Assembly (NCBI GenBank): GCA_039881145.1
Contig: JAYKKI010000023.1
Span: 9,854,001 to 9,918,000 of the forward strand
Direction of reading: 5' to 3'
Source: Druceiella hillmani
Lineage: Eukaryota > Arthropoda > Insecta > Lepidoptera > Hepialidae
Length of the DNA: 64,000 nt
The notes under the pieces are model-generated. The model saw only the letters and a list, made by a program, of their open reading frames with translations, was not told the DNA's origin and made no database searches. How positions within the stretch are numbered: position 1 is the stretch's first letter; the number at the start of each line of letters is the position of its first letter. Shown in pieces: positions 53,085 through 63,778 of the stretch. The position numbers were made by a program, and so were the translations under genes.

Positions 53085-53640
53085 CTGTCAAATATAATTG
53101 AATAATACATGAGCTTTTGTGCTGTCAAATATAGTAAAATGTCAAATATAGAATAATACTTGGCCATTTTTACTTGTCTTATAATTTGTTGGCCAACGTG
53201 ATCTCCTAAAAATGCTATAAATTCATTTTGAATTTCTAGCGGTCTATGTAAGAGACATCTGGATTGCTGACGAATATAGTTGAATAATACTTGCCCTTTT
53301 TTACTTGTCGGATAATATGTTGGCCGACTTGATCTCCAAAAATTGCTATAAATTCATTTTGCATTTCTAGTGGTCTTTGTAAGAGACATTCGAAGTGCTG
53401 ACGAATATAACTGAATAATACTTGCCCTTTTTTACTTGTTGGATAATTTGTTGGCCAACTTGATCTCCTAAAATTGCTATAAATTCATTTTGAATTTTTA
53501 ATGTAAGAGAAATCCGGAGTGTAGTCGAATATAATTGAATAATACTTACCTTTTTATCTTTTTACATGTCTGATAATTTAATGGTCAACTTGATCTCGTA
53601 AAATTGCTATAAATTCGTTTTGAATTTCTAGTGACATATA
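53085..53640. repeat. 131-bp tandem repeat, about 4.3 copies
   Basis: GAATAATACTTG-type starts occur at 53151, 53282, 53413 and 53537 (spacings 131, 131, 124). Each unit also contains TTGATCTC(C/G)(T/A)AAAA and GCTATAAATTCATTTTG, the first at lower identity. Satellite-like but short. Confidence 0.92.
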
Positions 53641-55221
53641 CATGATTGAAATTTTGTTACACATTTTTAATCTTACAAGATGTTCTCGGGTATAGGATCG
53701 TAATTTACGATTAAATGCACCAGTTCTAAAAAGTTGCCTCATTTAGTGCTGATATCGTCTTTTCTGCGAGTCGATAAGGTCAAATTAAGTTTTACTATGA
53801 ACTTTACGGTGTGTTCTCAAATAAAGAACAACAAAAGCAAAATAAGCATGCATTAGAAAGAAAATAAGCCTGGACGGTTATTAGCACATAAAACTTTATT
53901 GCCATTAGTTAATTTGCAGTAAAACAATTCTCAGGTTAACCACTACTCCATGGAACATGTAGTACATATTCTTCAGCGAAGTCAGTATTCATATATTGTG
54001 AGTCCATACTTCAGCGAAGTCAGTATTCATATGCTGAACAACTTCCTTACCTAGCTTAAGCAGCAGCAATCACACATTTTCCTCTGTATGCTCAGGTCAT
54101 TTTCCGATATTGTCTAAATTTCCGTATTAGGCAGCAGGTAATACCGATGCTATATAAGTCTCTGTCTGTACATGCACATGCAGATTCTGACTAAGTAGAC
54201 GTATTTGTAGTAATGTCAGTATTCAGAACACGAAAATCTGACAAACTCGAAGTATTAATTATTATTGACACCAAGTCATCAGTACCATCTTCTTGTATTT
54301 CTTCTTCTGGGTTTGAAGCAGCAGCAGTTTCTGAAGAATTTAAACCTAACATGTTATTTGATAACTCAAGAACAGAAATTTTCCCATATTTTAGTAGTGT
54401 CCTCATCTCTTCTGATATTTTCTTATTTGACTCTTCTCTTATTAAGTACGTATACATTTATAATAATAATTGGCTAAGTAAAAGTTGGATATTTATATTA
54501 TACGAGTGGAAGATTTTGGAATAACCTAATTAAAGGAGTAATAACTTCATTTTTCAGCCTGTCAATTCATCTTTTTAAATATCGGAAAATATTTTTGAAA
54601 GAAAACATTCTACTTCATTGTATATTAACACATTCAAATAACTATAATTTTTCTCAGAACCTCAGAACTACATATTGTGAGTAAATTTCAATTTTCTAAT
54701 TTATTTTGTTTAGAAATTAAAAGCTTCAGACAAGAAGATCGACAAAGTTGTCACAATAGGGTTACATTCAGACTTTATGGGTATACAACACAACGCTAAC
54801 AATGGGTCTAGTGAATGTCGAAATACACAAAGAAGTAGTGTCACTGTCATCGTCTTAATTGTATGGAATTGTTTGACTATGGATATGGAACCTAGAAAAT
54901 TAAGTATGAACCCAAAATTATATAAATAAATATTAAATGTGTACAATATTTAAAAAGTAAGTATCTACTACAAAATTACCAAAACATTTAAAGCTAAGGT
55001 TATAAACTTAGCACAGAAAGAAATATGTACCTAGATTAGAGTAAGTGAGATGACTACACTCACTTAAAGAGTTCCCTGATTCTCCATTTCTGTACTCATT
55101 TGTATCATTCCGTTTTACAGGGTTGTCAACAAACATATTTAATGAAATAGTTTAAATTTTTAGTTAGGATGTCAAAATAAGAAAATATTATTTATTCTTC
55201 AACAGAAATATCTAAAAATTT
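53641..55221. other. Stretch without recognised gene
   Basis: A 25-bp string (CTTCAGCGAAGTCAGTATTC) occurs twice, at about 53970 and 54010. The acidic 88-codon minus-strand frame at 54191-54457 is unrecognised. Confidence 0.4.
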
Positions 55222-55282
55222 TGCCACCCAAAAAAAAGAGGTGCAGGGGTGCTTCCACCGCCCCCGTCCTATTATGCCACTG
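55222..55282 (-). mobile_element. hAT-type terminus
   Basis: Read in reverse from 55282, CAGTGGCATAATAGGACGGG followed by GGCGGTGGAAGCACCCC has the usual look of a hAT end (CAGTGGCGTA...GGGGGGC). The host-like duplicated sequence starts about 5 bases beyond it. Confidence 0.5.
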
Positions 55283-55287
55283 TGTTT

Positions 55288-55435
55288 GAGTGTTGACTTA
55301 CTTTTTAAACTATGTTTATACTAAAATTGCATAATTTTTAAATGATTTGTTCCAACGCATTAAAACTTTACTTACTTGGGTTTTTTTAATGCTCCAGCAA
55401 CAACGGGTATCTTAACAGAAGTAGCATAAGTATAT
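55288..55435 (+). repeat. Duplicate of TBL2 3' UTR and downstream flank
   Basis: GAGTGTTGACTT(A/C)CT, TTTATACT(A/G)AAATTGCAT and GAAGTAGCATAAGTATAT occur here in the same order as at 35186-35394. About 65-70 bases, including the AATAAA, are missing from this copy. Homology continues past the TBL2 polyadenylation signal, so this is a genomic duplication, not a processed transcript. Confidence 0.75.
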
Positions 55436-56480
55436 CCAGACTAATTATAAACGTAGAATTAAATTCGGCCATCTGTCTATGTATTTGTAACATCTTCAGG
55501 GCTAAACTACCAAACACATTTAAATTAAATTTTGCAGAATGATAACATGACATCCAAAGAAGAACATAGATTACATGACATCATCAAAAGTTCAATATGG
55601 CGAATGCTCAGTGATAGTACATAACTGAAATATCCGAATATATTATTTACCCTGCCATGAACAAAAATAAAACTTATGTTTTTTTTCTTGCAGTATCAAT
55701 AGAGTGCTAAGTTAATAATGAAATAATGATATACTATATAAAATAAATAATATACTTTAAAGCCCCACAATTTAAATAATGCACTCTCAGTTCAGTGAAC
55801 CTAACAGTAGGTTCACACTCACAGGATTATAAACACACGAGATGATGTCAGTGGCGTACAATGAAGCGGAGGATACCCTTTGCAGTTACACCTACCTGAA
55901 TGAGCAGAGATACATGAACACTCATCGTTGACAAACATCTGCCCTTATTGAAAATTTCCACTCGCCAAATTTCCAAATGTTAACATGATAAAAATAACCT
56001 AAAATATTTGTATTTCCATCACATGAGTCCAATAATTACCAAATATTAATTATGCAACATAAATGCTTCTTTTCACTAATGTAAACAAAAACACATATTC
56101 GTTTCAAAATGTTATTAAACATAATCCACCAATCAAAACTCATCCTCTTTTTCATATTTCTTTTGATAAACAATTGCAATCAAGGCTTCCAGAAGAAATT
56201 ATTTTTGAAGTTTGTTTACGAAATTTTTACAAAAGGTGTCATATGCAAATTTATTAGACACGTCGTACATTTTGTTTATCGTTAATCTAATATCTACTTT
56301 CAGAAACGCTATGAAATATAAAGTAACCATAGGAAAAATATAATTTTATACCATGTCTAATTGCACATCTTTATTACTCTCTTCTATTAGTTGCACATCT
56401 TTATTACTGAAAAATTAATAAAATGTAGATTTTTTTATCTTCGAGAAAGCTGTGAAATCTTATTTTTTCAACCGCTTAAC
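55436..56480. other. Stretch with dispersed-repeat fragments
   Basis: CTATGTATTTGTAACATCTT, then GGGCTAAACTACCAAAC and ACATTTAAATTAAATTTTGC (about 55475-55540) resemble the same insect repeat motif family as 18.3 and 22.4 kb. CAGTGGCGTACAATGAAGCG near 55850 looks like another hAT end. Confidence 0.35.
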
Positions 56481-56785
56481 TCATTCATAGGGTATTTTAA
56501 GGGGTAATTTCTTTTTAGCAAAAATTTGTCTGAAATTAGCTTTAGAAATATAGTTTTGAGGTAAGCTTTTTATGAACAAATTAATGTTATATGTTTCGCC
56601 ACTTTCAAGTTTTACATATTTATCTGAGCTTTAATATAATCTCTGAAGAAACCTCGCAATAAATCCTCGCTAGTGGTTTCTATTGCCATTTTAAAAATTA
56701 TATATTCCATTTCATTCAGGTTTTGACTGACTAAATTATGCAGTTCAATTTCAGTCATAAAGGTATTTACATCTTCACCAACCAT
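56481..56785 (-). pseudogene. EcKinase-like pseudogene, N-terminal exon
   Basis: From ATG at 56785: MVGEDVNTFMTEIELHNLVS, QNLNEMEYIIFKMAIE and GFFRDYIKA. After a one-base frameshift it continues KYVKLESGETYN then INLFIKSLPQNYISKANF. This is the EcKinase N-terminal lobe, very like the copy at 42.95 kb and in the opposite orientation. A stop closes the second frame at 56481. It lies downstream of the intact exon on the same strand, so it is a separate copy. Confidence 0.65.
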
Positions 56786-56871
56786 TTTCACAAGTAATTG
56801 TTAGATTGCTTTAAATCAATATGAAGTTAGAACTCTTATATTTGACAGAATGTTTTTCACGAACCCACTTA

Positions 56872-57437
56872 GGCGGCGTTCCACTAGCCACCTGCAACAA
56901 TCACGCCCATGACCACGATCATACCCATTCCACTAGCTTGTCAGTGTTGCAACTGTCAATCCAAGTGGTATGGATTATGAACAGTGTGTATTCATAACTT
57001 AACTATAAGGAAATGCCGGGAATTGAAACAAAATAAAGAGATCATAGCATGGTATTTTTTTACTATGCATTAATTGTTAGATAATAATTTACATTTACCT
57101 TAATGGTAAAAATGGAATTTAATTTCCATTAGATTTTAATGATTGCTTGCACATTTTGCATCTTCTGGTGTAACCTTTACTTCTATTAGGTACTTGTCAA
57201 CGTTGAATAAAGTGAGTTTCTTCATCACCATGCTTTCAAAGATGATATAGATTTACTTACGTAAATTTCATATGCCAATGGGTCAAAATCAAATTGAAAG
57301 ATGAATGAGTGCAACACAACTCACATCAATACCTGGGTCGGCATAAAGTTTTGATCATGACCGGAATGGGTGCGGTCGTCGAGTGGAATGATACAGGGAG
57401 CATTTTTAGCATTGCGATCGTTTTGTGGAACATACTC
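56872..57437. mobile_element. Harbinger-like MITE candidate
   Basis: TTA occurs just outside both ends (56869-56871 and 57438-57440), as expected for the 3-bp TWA target of PIF/Harbinger. Ends share GTTCCAC in inverted orientation (GGCGGCGTTCCAC; GTGGAACATACTC). A second inverted set (CCCATTCCACTAG / GAGTGGAATGAT) lies just inside. No transposase frame inside. Confidence 0.4.
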
Positions 57438-58564
57438 TTAGATAACACTATTTGTTTTCTTGTCTGTTAATATATTGTTTTACTTTTATAAAGTTATCAG
57501 ATTCAGAGCAATTCTCCTCACAAATATGTATTTAAGCCAATTAGACAGATATAGAAAATTTATGAAGTTTAGCAAACAATTTTTATCATTGTTATCATTT
57601 TGATCATGTATATTCTACAAATTCCAATGTATTGTGAGTATAGAATGTAGGAATGTATGAAAATATAATAAAAACATACAAATTTACGAAATGTTATAAA
57701 ACACCAACTTATAAGACGAGAATATAAAGTATAAAAAGAGCGAAGAAAATAAAGTAGAAAAATTTGATTAGACACCCTTTAAATACCAATGATAATTAGA
57801 ACCAATTTGTTTCATTAATGATGCATTTCAAATGTTCCTCCACTCTCTGTGTACGCTACTCAACAGTTTAGCAGCATTTACTGTAAAGAAATATTCCCTA
57901 AATTTTATGATTTTTCATAGACAAGAACACAAGTAACAAACAACTAAAATCTGAATTCAAACTGTGAGTATATCTTAGAACAAGGAAGAAAATATGCCCG
58001 CAAAAAGAGTGTACAAAGAATGTCTAATGAAATAAAATAATGTAAAAATGTTATGTTATGTGATGCCACTTGCGATGGATACAAGATTGCTATGCAGTTA
58101 CTGAAACATTCTCGCTGAACCACTCTCAAACATTCGAGAGCAGCTGTGTGTGCGCATATAACAAGGTTGAGTTGACCGATAGTCTCAGCGTGGAATAGAG
58201 ACTTGTTAAGAAAACAACGTTGAATATGGTACGTGAAGTTTATTGTTACATGTAAGTGTAGGCTGTAAGCCAAGGTAGTTTATTGATTTATTATTGTCGT
58301 CATTTTGTTCTGGTGCGTAATAGGCGGCAACCCAATTTAAGTTGTTTTAAGTGAAATATATCCTCGCAGAAAAGAAAAATAACTGGTAAACATTGAATTT
58401 ATAATGAACGTTGGGAATCAGACTATTTAATCACAAACAACAATAATAAATTCCAGAGCTTTGCGTATAGGCAGATAGTATCAGTTCCTAAAGAATATAT
58501 TATGAAACAACGTTATTTATCTACTTGAATGTATCTAATTGACACATATGGCGGACTTATTGCT
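57438..58564. other. Intergenic stretch
   Basis: No gene recognised. Confidence 0.45.
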
Positions 58565-58701
58565 ACGTGAGCAATCTCTTACAGCCAACCATAACACCCG
58601 TCCAGCCCCGCTCGACGAAAGGCCGGGAATCGAACCCGGGTCTACGCGGTGCGCCGCGTCGTCACGGGCCGTATGCCTTGTGATCAACCCAACACACCAT
58701 G
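58565..58701 (-). repeat. tRNA-related SINE candidate
   Basis: A GC-rich block in AT-rich DNA. On the minus strand it has a perfect Pol III B-box GGTTCGATTCC (58626-58636) within a T-arm-like hairpin (CCGGG, 7-base loop, CCCGG). Upstream lies GTTGATCACAAGGC, which recurs at 44.26 kb. The A-box and acceptor stem are not tRNA-like, so it is not a tRNA gene. Confidence 0.45.
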
Positions 58702-60130
58702 GCAACGACACATTACAGTATGTTACTCGAGAAAAAGTTTCAACAGTACACAAGGGAGTCTGGAAATATTCTCATTACGGAATATAAGAAAAAAATTATA
58801 CAGCAAACATGTTTTTTCAAAAAGTTTGAAACTGATAACAAATGCAGTATTGCCGCTTCTTACGGAGTAGTGCTGGAATGTTTCAAAACAAAAAACCTTT
58901 CAGTGATGGAGTCCTTATTAAGAATTGGGCTATAAAAATGACAAAATATTTCAATGGAACAAAAATTGCCGAAAAATTCGAAACAGTGTCGCATCAAATA
59001 ATTGTAAGATGTGTAGACCACATTAAACAATATGTACACAAAAAATTACATGACATGATAAAAAATGTAAATATATTTCACTCTACCTGGGCGAAACCAC
59101 TATCCTACCCGACATCAGCTAACTTGTAATTTTTGTTCGAAGTATTCAAGAAGACTTCAGTGTATAAGAGGATATGCTGGATCTAATTCCTTTCCATGGT
59201 ACAACTAAGGGTACGGATATTTTTCAAGCGGTAAATAAGATGGTATCAGATTATAAGGTGGTATAGGTGGCTCTTAAAACAAAACAAATATCAACTGTCC
59301 TGTGATACACTGCATTGTTCACCAAGAGACCCTATGTGGTATGGCAAGTCCTTATGTCAAATGAATATCATGAAAATGGTTGTTAGAATAACTAAATCTA
59401 TAAGAGGTAGCAATCGTGCTTTGACTCCCAGAAAGTTTCATGATTTTTTGGCCTAAGTAGATACCACATATGGGGACTTGTTACTTCATACTAATATTCA
59501 TTGGTCAAGCACCAAAAACTGTTTATACTTCTTCCTCTAAGCAAGAAGACTCCCCTTTCCTTAAAAATGAAGTGAAGTCCGGCACTATGGAACTGGAAAA
59601 CCAAATTGTAGAAGCAAAATTTCTATCAAACCTTGCATTTTTAGCAGACCTGACATCCCACTTTGAAGAAATGAAGGATTTTGAGAAAATTTCATATTTA
59701 ACTCATATAATATACATTGACACAATTACAAAAGAATTTGTAAACCGGTTTAGTGACTTTAAAAAAATGAAAGGAAAAATTTAAGTTTTTACTGAAATTT
59801 CACTTACTATTTCTGTCGAGAATGTAAGCAGAGCAGAACTTCAACTGGAATTGTGTGTGATCTGATCCTTTTTACCAGGGCAAGAACCAAAGTAGAAATG
59901 AATTTTTTATGTCATTCCCAGGAGAATGTTACCCCAACTTGCAAAACTTAAGCCTTATAATGGGCTCAATGCTGGGAAACATGTGTCTATGCGAAAACAG
60001 TTTTTCCAACATGAAATTTATAAAGTCAAAATATAGGTGTTCTCTGTCTGATAAGTCACTTACTCAGTTGCTTTGTTTATCAACAACAAATAGTAATTGT
60101 AGAAAAGATAATAAAATGTATTTTCAATAA
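58699..60130 (+). pseudogene. GTF2IRD2-like hAT transposase pseudogene (second copy)
   Basis: Pieces in order: ITEYKKKIIQQTCFFKKFET, KPFSDGVLIKNWAIKMTKYF, VRSIQEDFSV then LDLIPFHGTTKGTDIF-type sequence, TIHCIVHQETLCGM, DTTYGDLLLHTNIHWSS, FLADLTSHFEEM and, at 59909-60130, the C-terminal CENSFSNMKFIKSKYRCSLS dimerisation segment. It is on the opposite strand to the copy at 49 kb and retains the end that copy lacks. At least six frame breaks, and the BED finger is absent. Confidence 0.78.
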
Positions 60131-60868
60131 AAAATGTATAACAAATTTTATTCTTTACTGAAGTAAACATATGGCAGGTACATAATGATATAGTAACAGG
60201 GTTCTTTATGGAAAAAAGTGTGGATAAAAAGGGAAGCCAAGGATATAATAAAGAAAAATAAAGTAGAATGTAGTCAGTGAATGAATGTAAAATTAGTCTA
60301 TAAATAAGACCATTTCGAAATATTTTTTAGCTCTGTAGGATCTAGGCGTGCAATTTTATCCGTATATAAAATTTAACATTTTCATGTAAAATATTAAAAG
60401 AATTTTCCATTTAATTGTATTGAATGGAAATAGAAATTGCTTAGAAATTCATAAAATTACTAGTCTTTCATGTTTAGCTTCCATCAAAAAATGTATTTAT
60501 ATCGAAATTAAAAATTATTTGACTAAGAGGTTAAGATAAGAAACAACTTGTAAAAAGAAATTGTCAAACAAAACTTTAAGAAACCATTTAAATTAAAATA
60601 TCTTATTTAATGGCGAATGATTTTTTAGTAACTAACAAAATTATTATTCAGAATCTTAAAAATACAAAATTTTTTTTTCAATAATATAATTGTACGAAGA
60701 TCTAAATAAAAAAAAATTTTAAAATTGGCACTTCAGAAGTCAGTCAATAGATGAGTTAAGAAATATACGTAGATATAAAAGAAAGGTAATTAATTAATAT
60801 ATGCTTCTTAAGTAGTATGTAAACATAACATATTTAGTATAAACAAATGGATATACTAGAGATTTAAT
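60131..60868. other. Downstream flank of the EcKinase gene
   Basis: AT-rich, presumably with the EcKinase 3' UTR on the minus strand. No other feature seen. Confidence 0.4.
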
Positions 60869-61791
60869 TCAAATCACATATCTTTCTATAAACTCCGCAA
60901 CTACATCCAGGATACGATTTTTATAATGTAAATTCTCTTTCGCATACAATATCATGGGTTCGCTTCTGTCTACAGTGTTATAGTATTCAAAATTGTAAGA
61001 ATCGTCAAATACTATTTTTGCCTGCGTTGGATCCATAAGAATGTAGGGAAAATACAAAATTGCTTGTATCATTCCAAACTTTCTGGAAAATTCCACGCTC
61101 TGTAAAAATGCTTCCCATGTATGAGTTTCCTTATGATATGAATTCTCATGAATGCTACTGATTAATTTCTCGTAGTAATACTTTAACAATGTCTCCTCAT
61201 GTATTCTTCGAAATTCTTTTTCAGTATTTAAATAAAAAAATCCCATAATATCGAGAGCAGGAGGTCCATATCCAATTAACTGGTAGTCGATTAACATTGC
61301 GTTTACAATTTTTCCATCATTATTTTGTCGAAACAATATATTATTTGCCCACAAATCATTGTGGAGTATAACATTAATTTGGTCATCATTGATTTTTAAT
61401 TTGCACGCTTCTAAAACCTCCTGCCATAATTTTTCTTCCATTTTGTTAAAATTTGCATGTTTGTCATTATATTTTGTTGAGTAAACATTTAAGAATTTTA
61501 ATATCGATTTAATACCAACGCGGAGCCAGGGACCATCAGCAAATCGAGAGGAACTTCCTATTATGTTATACTGATCCACAACTTTGTACAGTGGTGTTGT
61601 ATTCTTGTGCTTAAGTTCAAAATTTATGCTCATCGAATGAAACATTGCAATACAGTCCAAAGTAACAACACAGTAATCGTAATTCATATATTTAATTTCT
61701 TCAATTTGTTTAAAGCCATCGTATGAGTGATCTCTCATGACAATTATTTCGCTCGTTGCTAAGTATACAATTGGTCTCCATAAACCGAACT
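60869..61791 (-). CDS. EcKinase-like (ecdysteroid kinase-like/CHKov) gene, 3' exon
   Basis: EcKinase-like proteins are cytosolic small-molecule kinases. One member phosphorylates ecdysteroids, and others are linked to detoxification. The exon opens after TTTGTTTCAG at 61792-61800 two bases into a codon, reading FGLWRPIVYLATSEIIVMRD, and runs 289 codons from the first Met (61738) to TGA. Numbering from that Met, the Brenner motif HNDLWANN gives H126, D128 and N133. LIDYQLIGYGPPALD gives the metal-binding D151. All are intact and no stop interrupts. Full proteins have about 400-420 residues, so about 100 N-terminal residues are on exons to the right, which I could not find before 64000. The Met at 61738 is internal, not the start. 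Confidence 0.87.
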
Positions 61792-62778
61792 CTGAAACAA
61801 ATATTTTAATATTTACACATTAGTCACATTTCCAAACGCACACAATTTGCATATTAATCACAATTACACATTAATTACATTTCCATAAGACACAACAAAT
61901 TTTAAAAAATCAGTATATGCCACTGTCTTGATACCTGTTCACTGAGTATTTACCAAAATGTAAACTTTCCCTGGTTGGGTATTTACTCATCAAAAAACAT
62001 CACTTAGTTATTCTATAAAATCCGTAGTACTTCATTTTTAGAAAACAATAAAATCTAAAAATATATTTTTTACATCAACCAAATTATAAAAATGTTCCAT
62101 TACAACACAATCAGACCTACCTAATTAATATACCATTTCCATTAGATGATCATTATATAACTGGGTATAATTACATGTGAAAAAATATTTTTAAATTTAC
62201 TTATTTCTCAGTGTGTTAATAAACCGTGTAAATATCACGAAAATACAAAATTGTTTTCTTATTTTTGCTCGAAAACTATATAAATTTTTAAATCGAAAAC
62301 TTTCCATGGACATAGATTTTTGATAAAGAAATTTATTTAGTAAGTACTGAATACAAAGATTTAGTTGAAAGAATAATGAAAGTGTCCCCTATCCATTAGT
62401 ATTGCTAATAAATGTTTGGAACATTAAAAAGATCTTTCTCACATATACATACTTAAAATAACAGCAAATTTTGTATTATTCATATATATGAACAAGATAA
62501 TTAAAAATTATGAAAAAACATTATGAAAAAAATTTTCCTCACAGGTAAAGAAAGCCAACCTTGCTCAAGTTATAATCTGCAATAAACCTATAAAAATATT
62601 TTGGGATCTTGATATTATGTAAATAAATTGATATGTATACAAATATAAAATCCTAAAAAGCACTGTTTGTTGCAGAGGTGAATAGGAATTAAACACGCAT
62701 AAGTATTTTTAACACATTGTATGTGGGAAATGTATTTATATGTTTTATGTTAACTGGTAGTAGAGCGTGGGACATATA
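61792..62778 (-). other. EcKinase intron (inferred)
   Basis: Begins with a clear acceptor on the minus strand. No upstream EcKinase exon is recognisable in this stretch. Confidence 0.45.
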
Positions 62779-62857
62779 TTAACCGTTAGAATGCCGACGA
62801 GCGCCATCGCGCACGTGCGTGTACTAACTAAATTTGCCACAAGCGCGGTGGCGCTCG
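62779..62857 (+). mobile_element. piggyBac-like left end
   Basis: TTAA at 62779-62782, the piggyBac target, is followed by CCGTTAGAATGCCGACGAGC. A subterminal inverted repeat follows: CGAGCGCCATCGCGC (62798-62812) against GCGCGGTGGCGCTCG (62843-62857), one mismatch. The GC-rich block is abrupt. No clean right end with TTAA was found. Confidence 0.45.
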
Positions 62858-63011
62858 CGAAATCAGTTGCTGTTTAGCGCGCTGTAGGGGAGGTCGCTCG
62901 CACGTATCGCTAAATTTTTATCTTTCTACGTTTTACATAAAGTTCAAATTATAATATTATTAGTAATTACAATATGAAAAGGATCCAGTAAAAGAAAATT
63001 TTTAACCCATA

Positions 63012-63272
63012 ATGTCGGAATACGAAAATAATTCGAGTGAAAATTATTGTTTTTCAAGTTGTGAAGAAAGTGACAGTGGGAGTGACATTGTGTTTACAAT
63101 TTTTCCATCATTACTTTGTCGAAACAATATATACAATTTGCAAATTTTGAGTGATAGTGATAAAAGTGACGATAACAATTATTTTACTGATACGGAGGAT
63201 GTACCGGACTGCGAAAATGACCTTGATTTTAGTTTTTGTTATAATTTTTATTCACAATATATATTTCCATAA
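63012..63272 (+). pseudogene. Acidic piggyBac-like N-terminal relic with foreign insert
   Basis: MSEYENNSSENYCFSSCEES then DSGSD, and later LSDSDKSDD and TDTEDVPDCEND, form a Ser/Asp/Glu-rich start like that of piggyBac transposases. Between the two acidic parts lies VFTIFPSLLCRNNIYNLQ, a non-acidic stretch whose DNA matches the EcKinase exon antisense. The frame ends at 86 codons without a catalytic domain. Confidence 0.4.
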
Positions 63273-63778
63273 TTTTCTTTGTATTTTATTATCTTTGTAC
63301 AAGTTTTTATTAAAAAAACACCGAAAAAATTATTAAAATTGGATAATTTTTGGAAGAGATACAGTTTTTATTCGAGACAAGGGTAAATGACATCAAAAAC
63401 AAAGATATCTGTGCCATTTTTAAGTATATATGAGTAAAAAACAATGGCACTAAAACGGTTTATATGTTTTTATAGACTAGCAGTAGAAGGTGGATAATGT
63501 ATAAATACATTTATTTTTATACTTTTTTATTGCTCTAAAGAGATGCTAACATGCAGATATACAAATTCCAAACAACAAAATTTGGCCCTCTAACACATAC
63601 AATGGTGAATTATGAATGTGCTTCTGTGTATAACAGTATTCTATTCAACTGCGTAGAGTCATCCCTTCATACAATTGTCTGCTTCGCCACGCACTCAGTG
63701 CGATTCTAATAATCGGAAAGGGTGCACACTTCACAAATACTTTATAATTTTGATAAAAGTTTCATTATTTCGAGAGGC
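63273..63778. other. Stretch between two acidic frames
   Basis: No gene. The string ATTCTAATAATCGG near 63704-63719 is a loose inverted look-alike of the piggyBac-like left end, but no TTAA follows. Confidence 0.35.

Noticed and set aside
54191..54457. Acidic 88-codon minus-strand frame (SSETAAASNPEEEIQEDGTD)
   Set aside because: Protein-like composition but no family, splice sites or start context that I can support.
58623..58639. tRNA gene
   Set aside because: Only the T-arm and B-box fit. The acceptor stem does not pair and the A-box and anticodon arm are not tRNA-like.
63704..63719. Right end of the piggyBac-like element
   Set aside because: ATTCTAATAATCGG only loosely mirrors the left end and no TTAA follows it.
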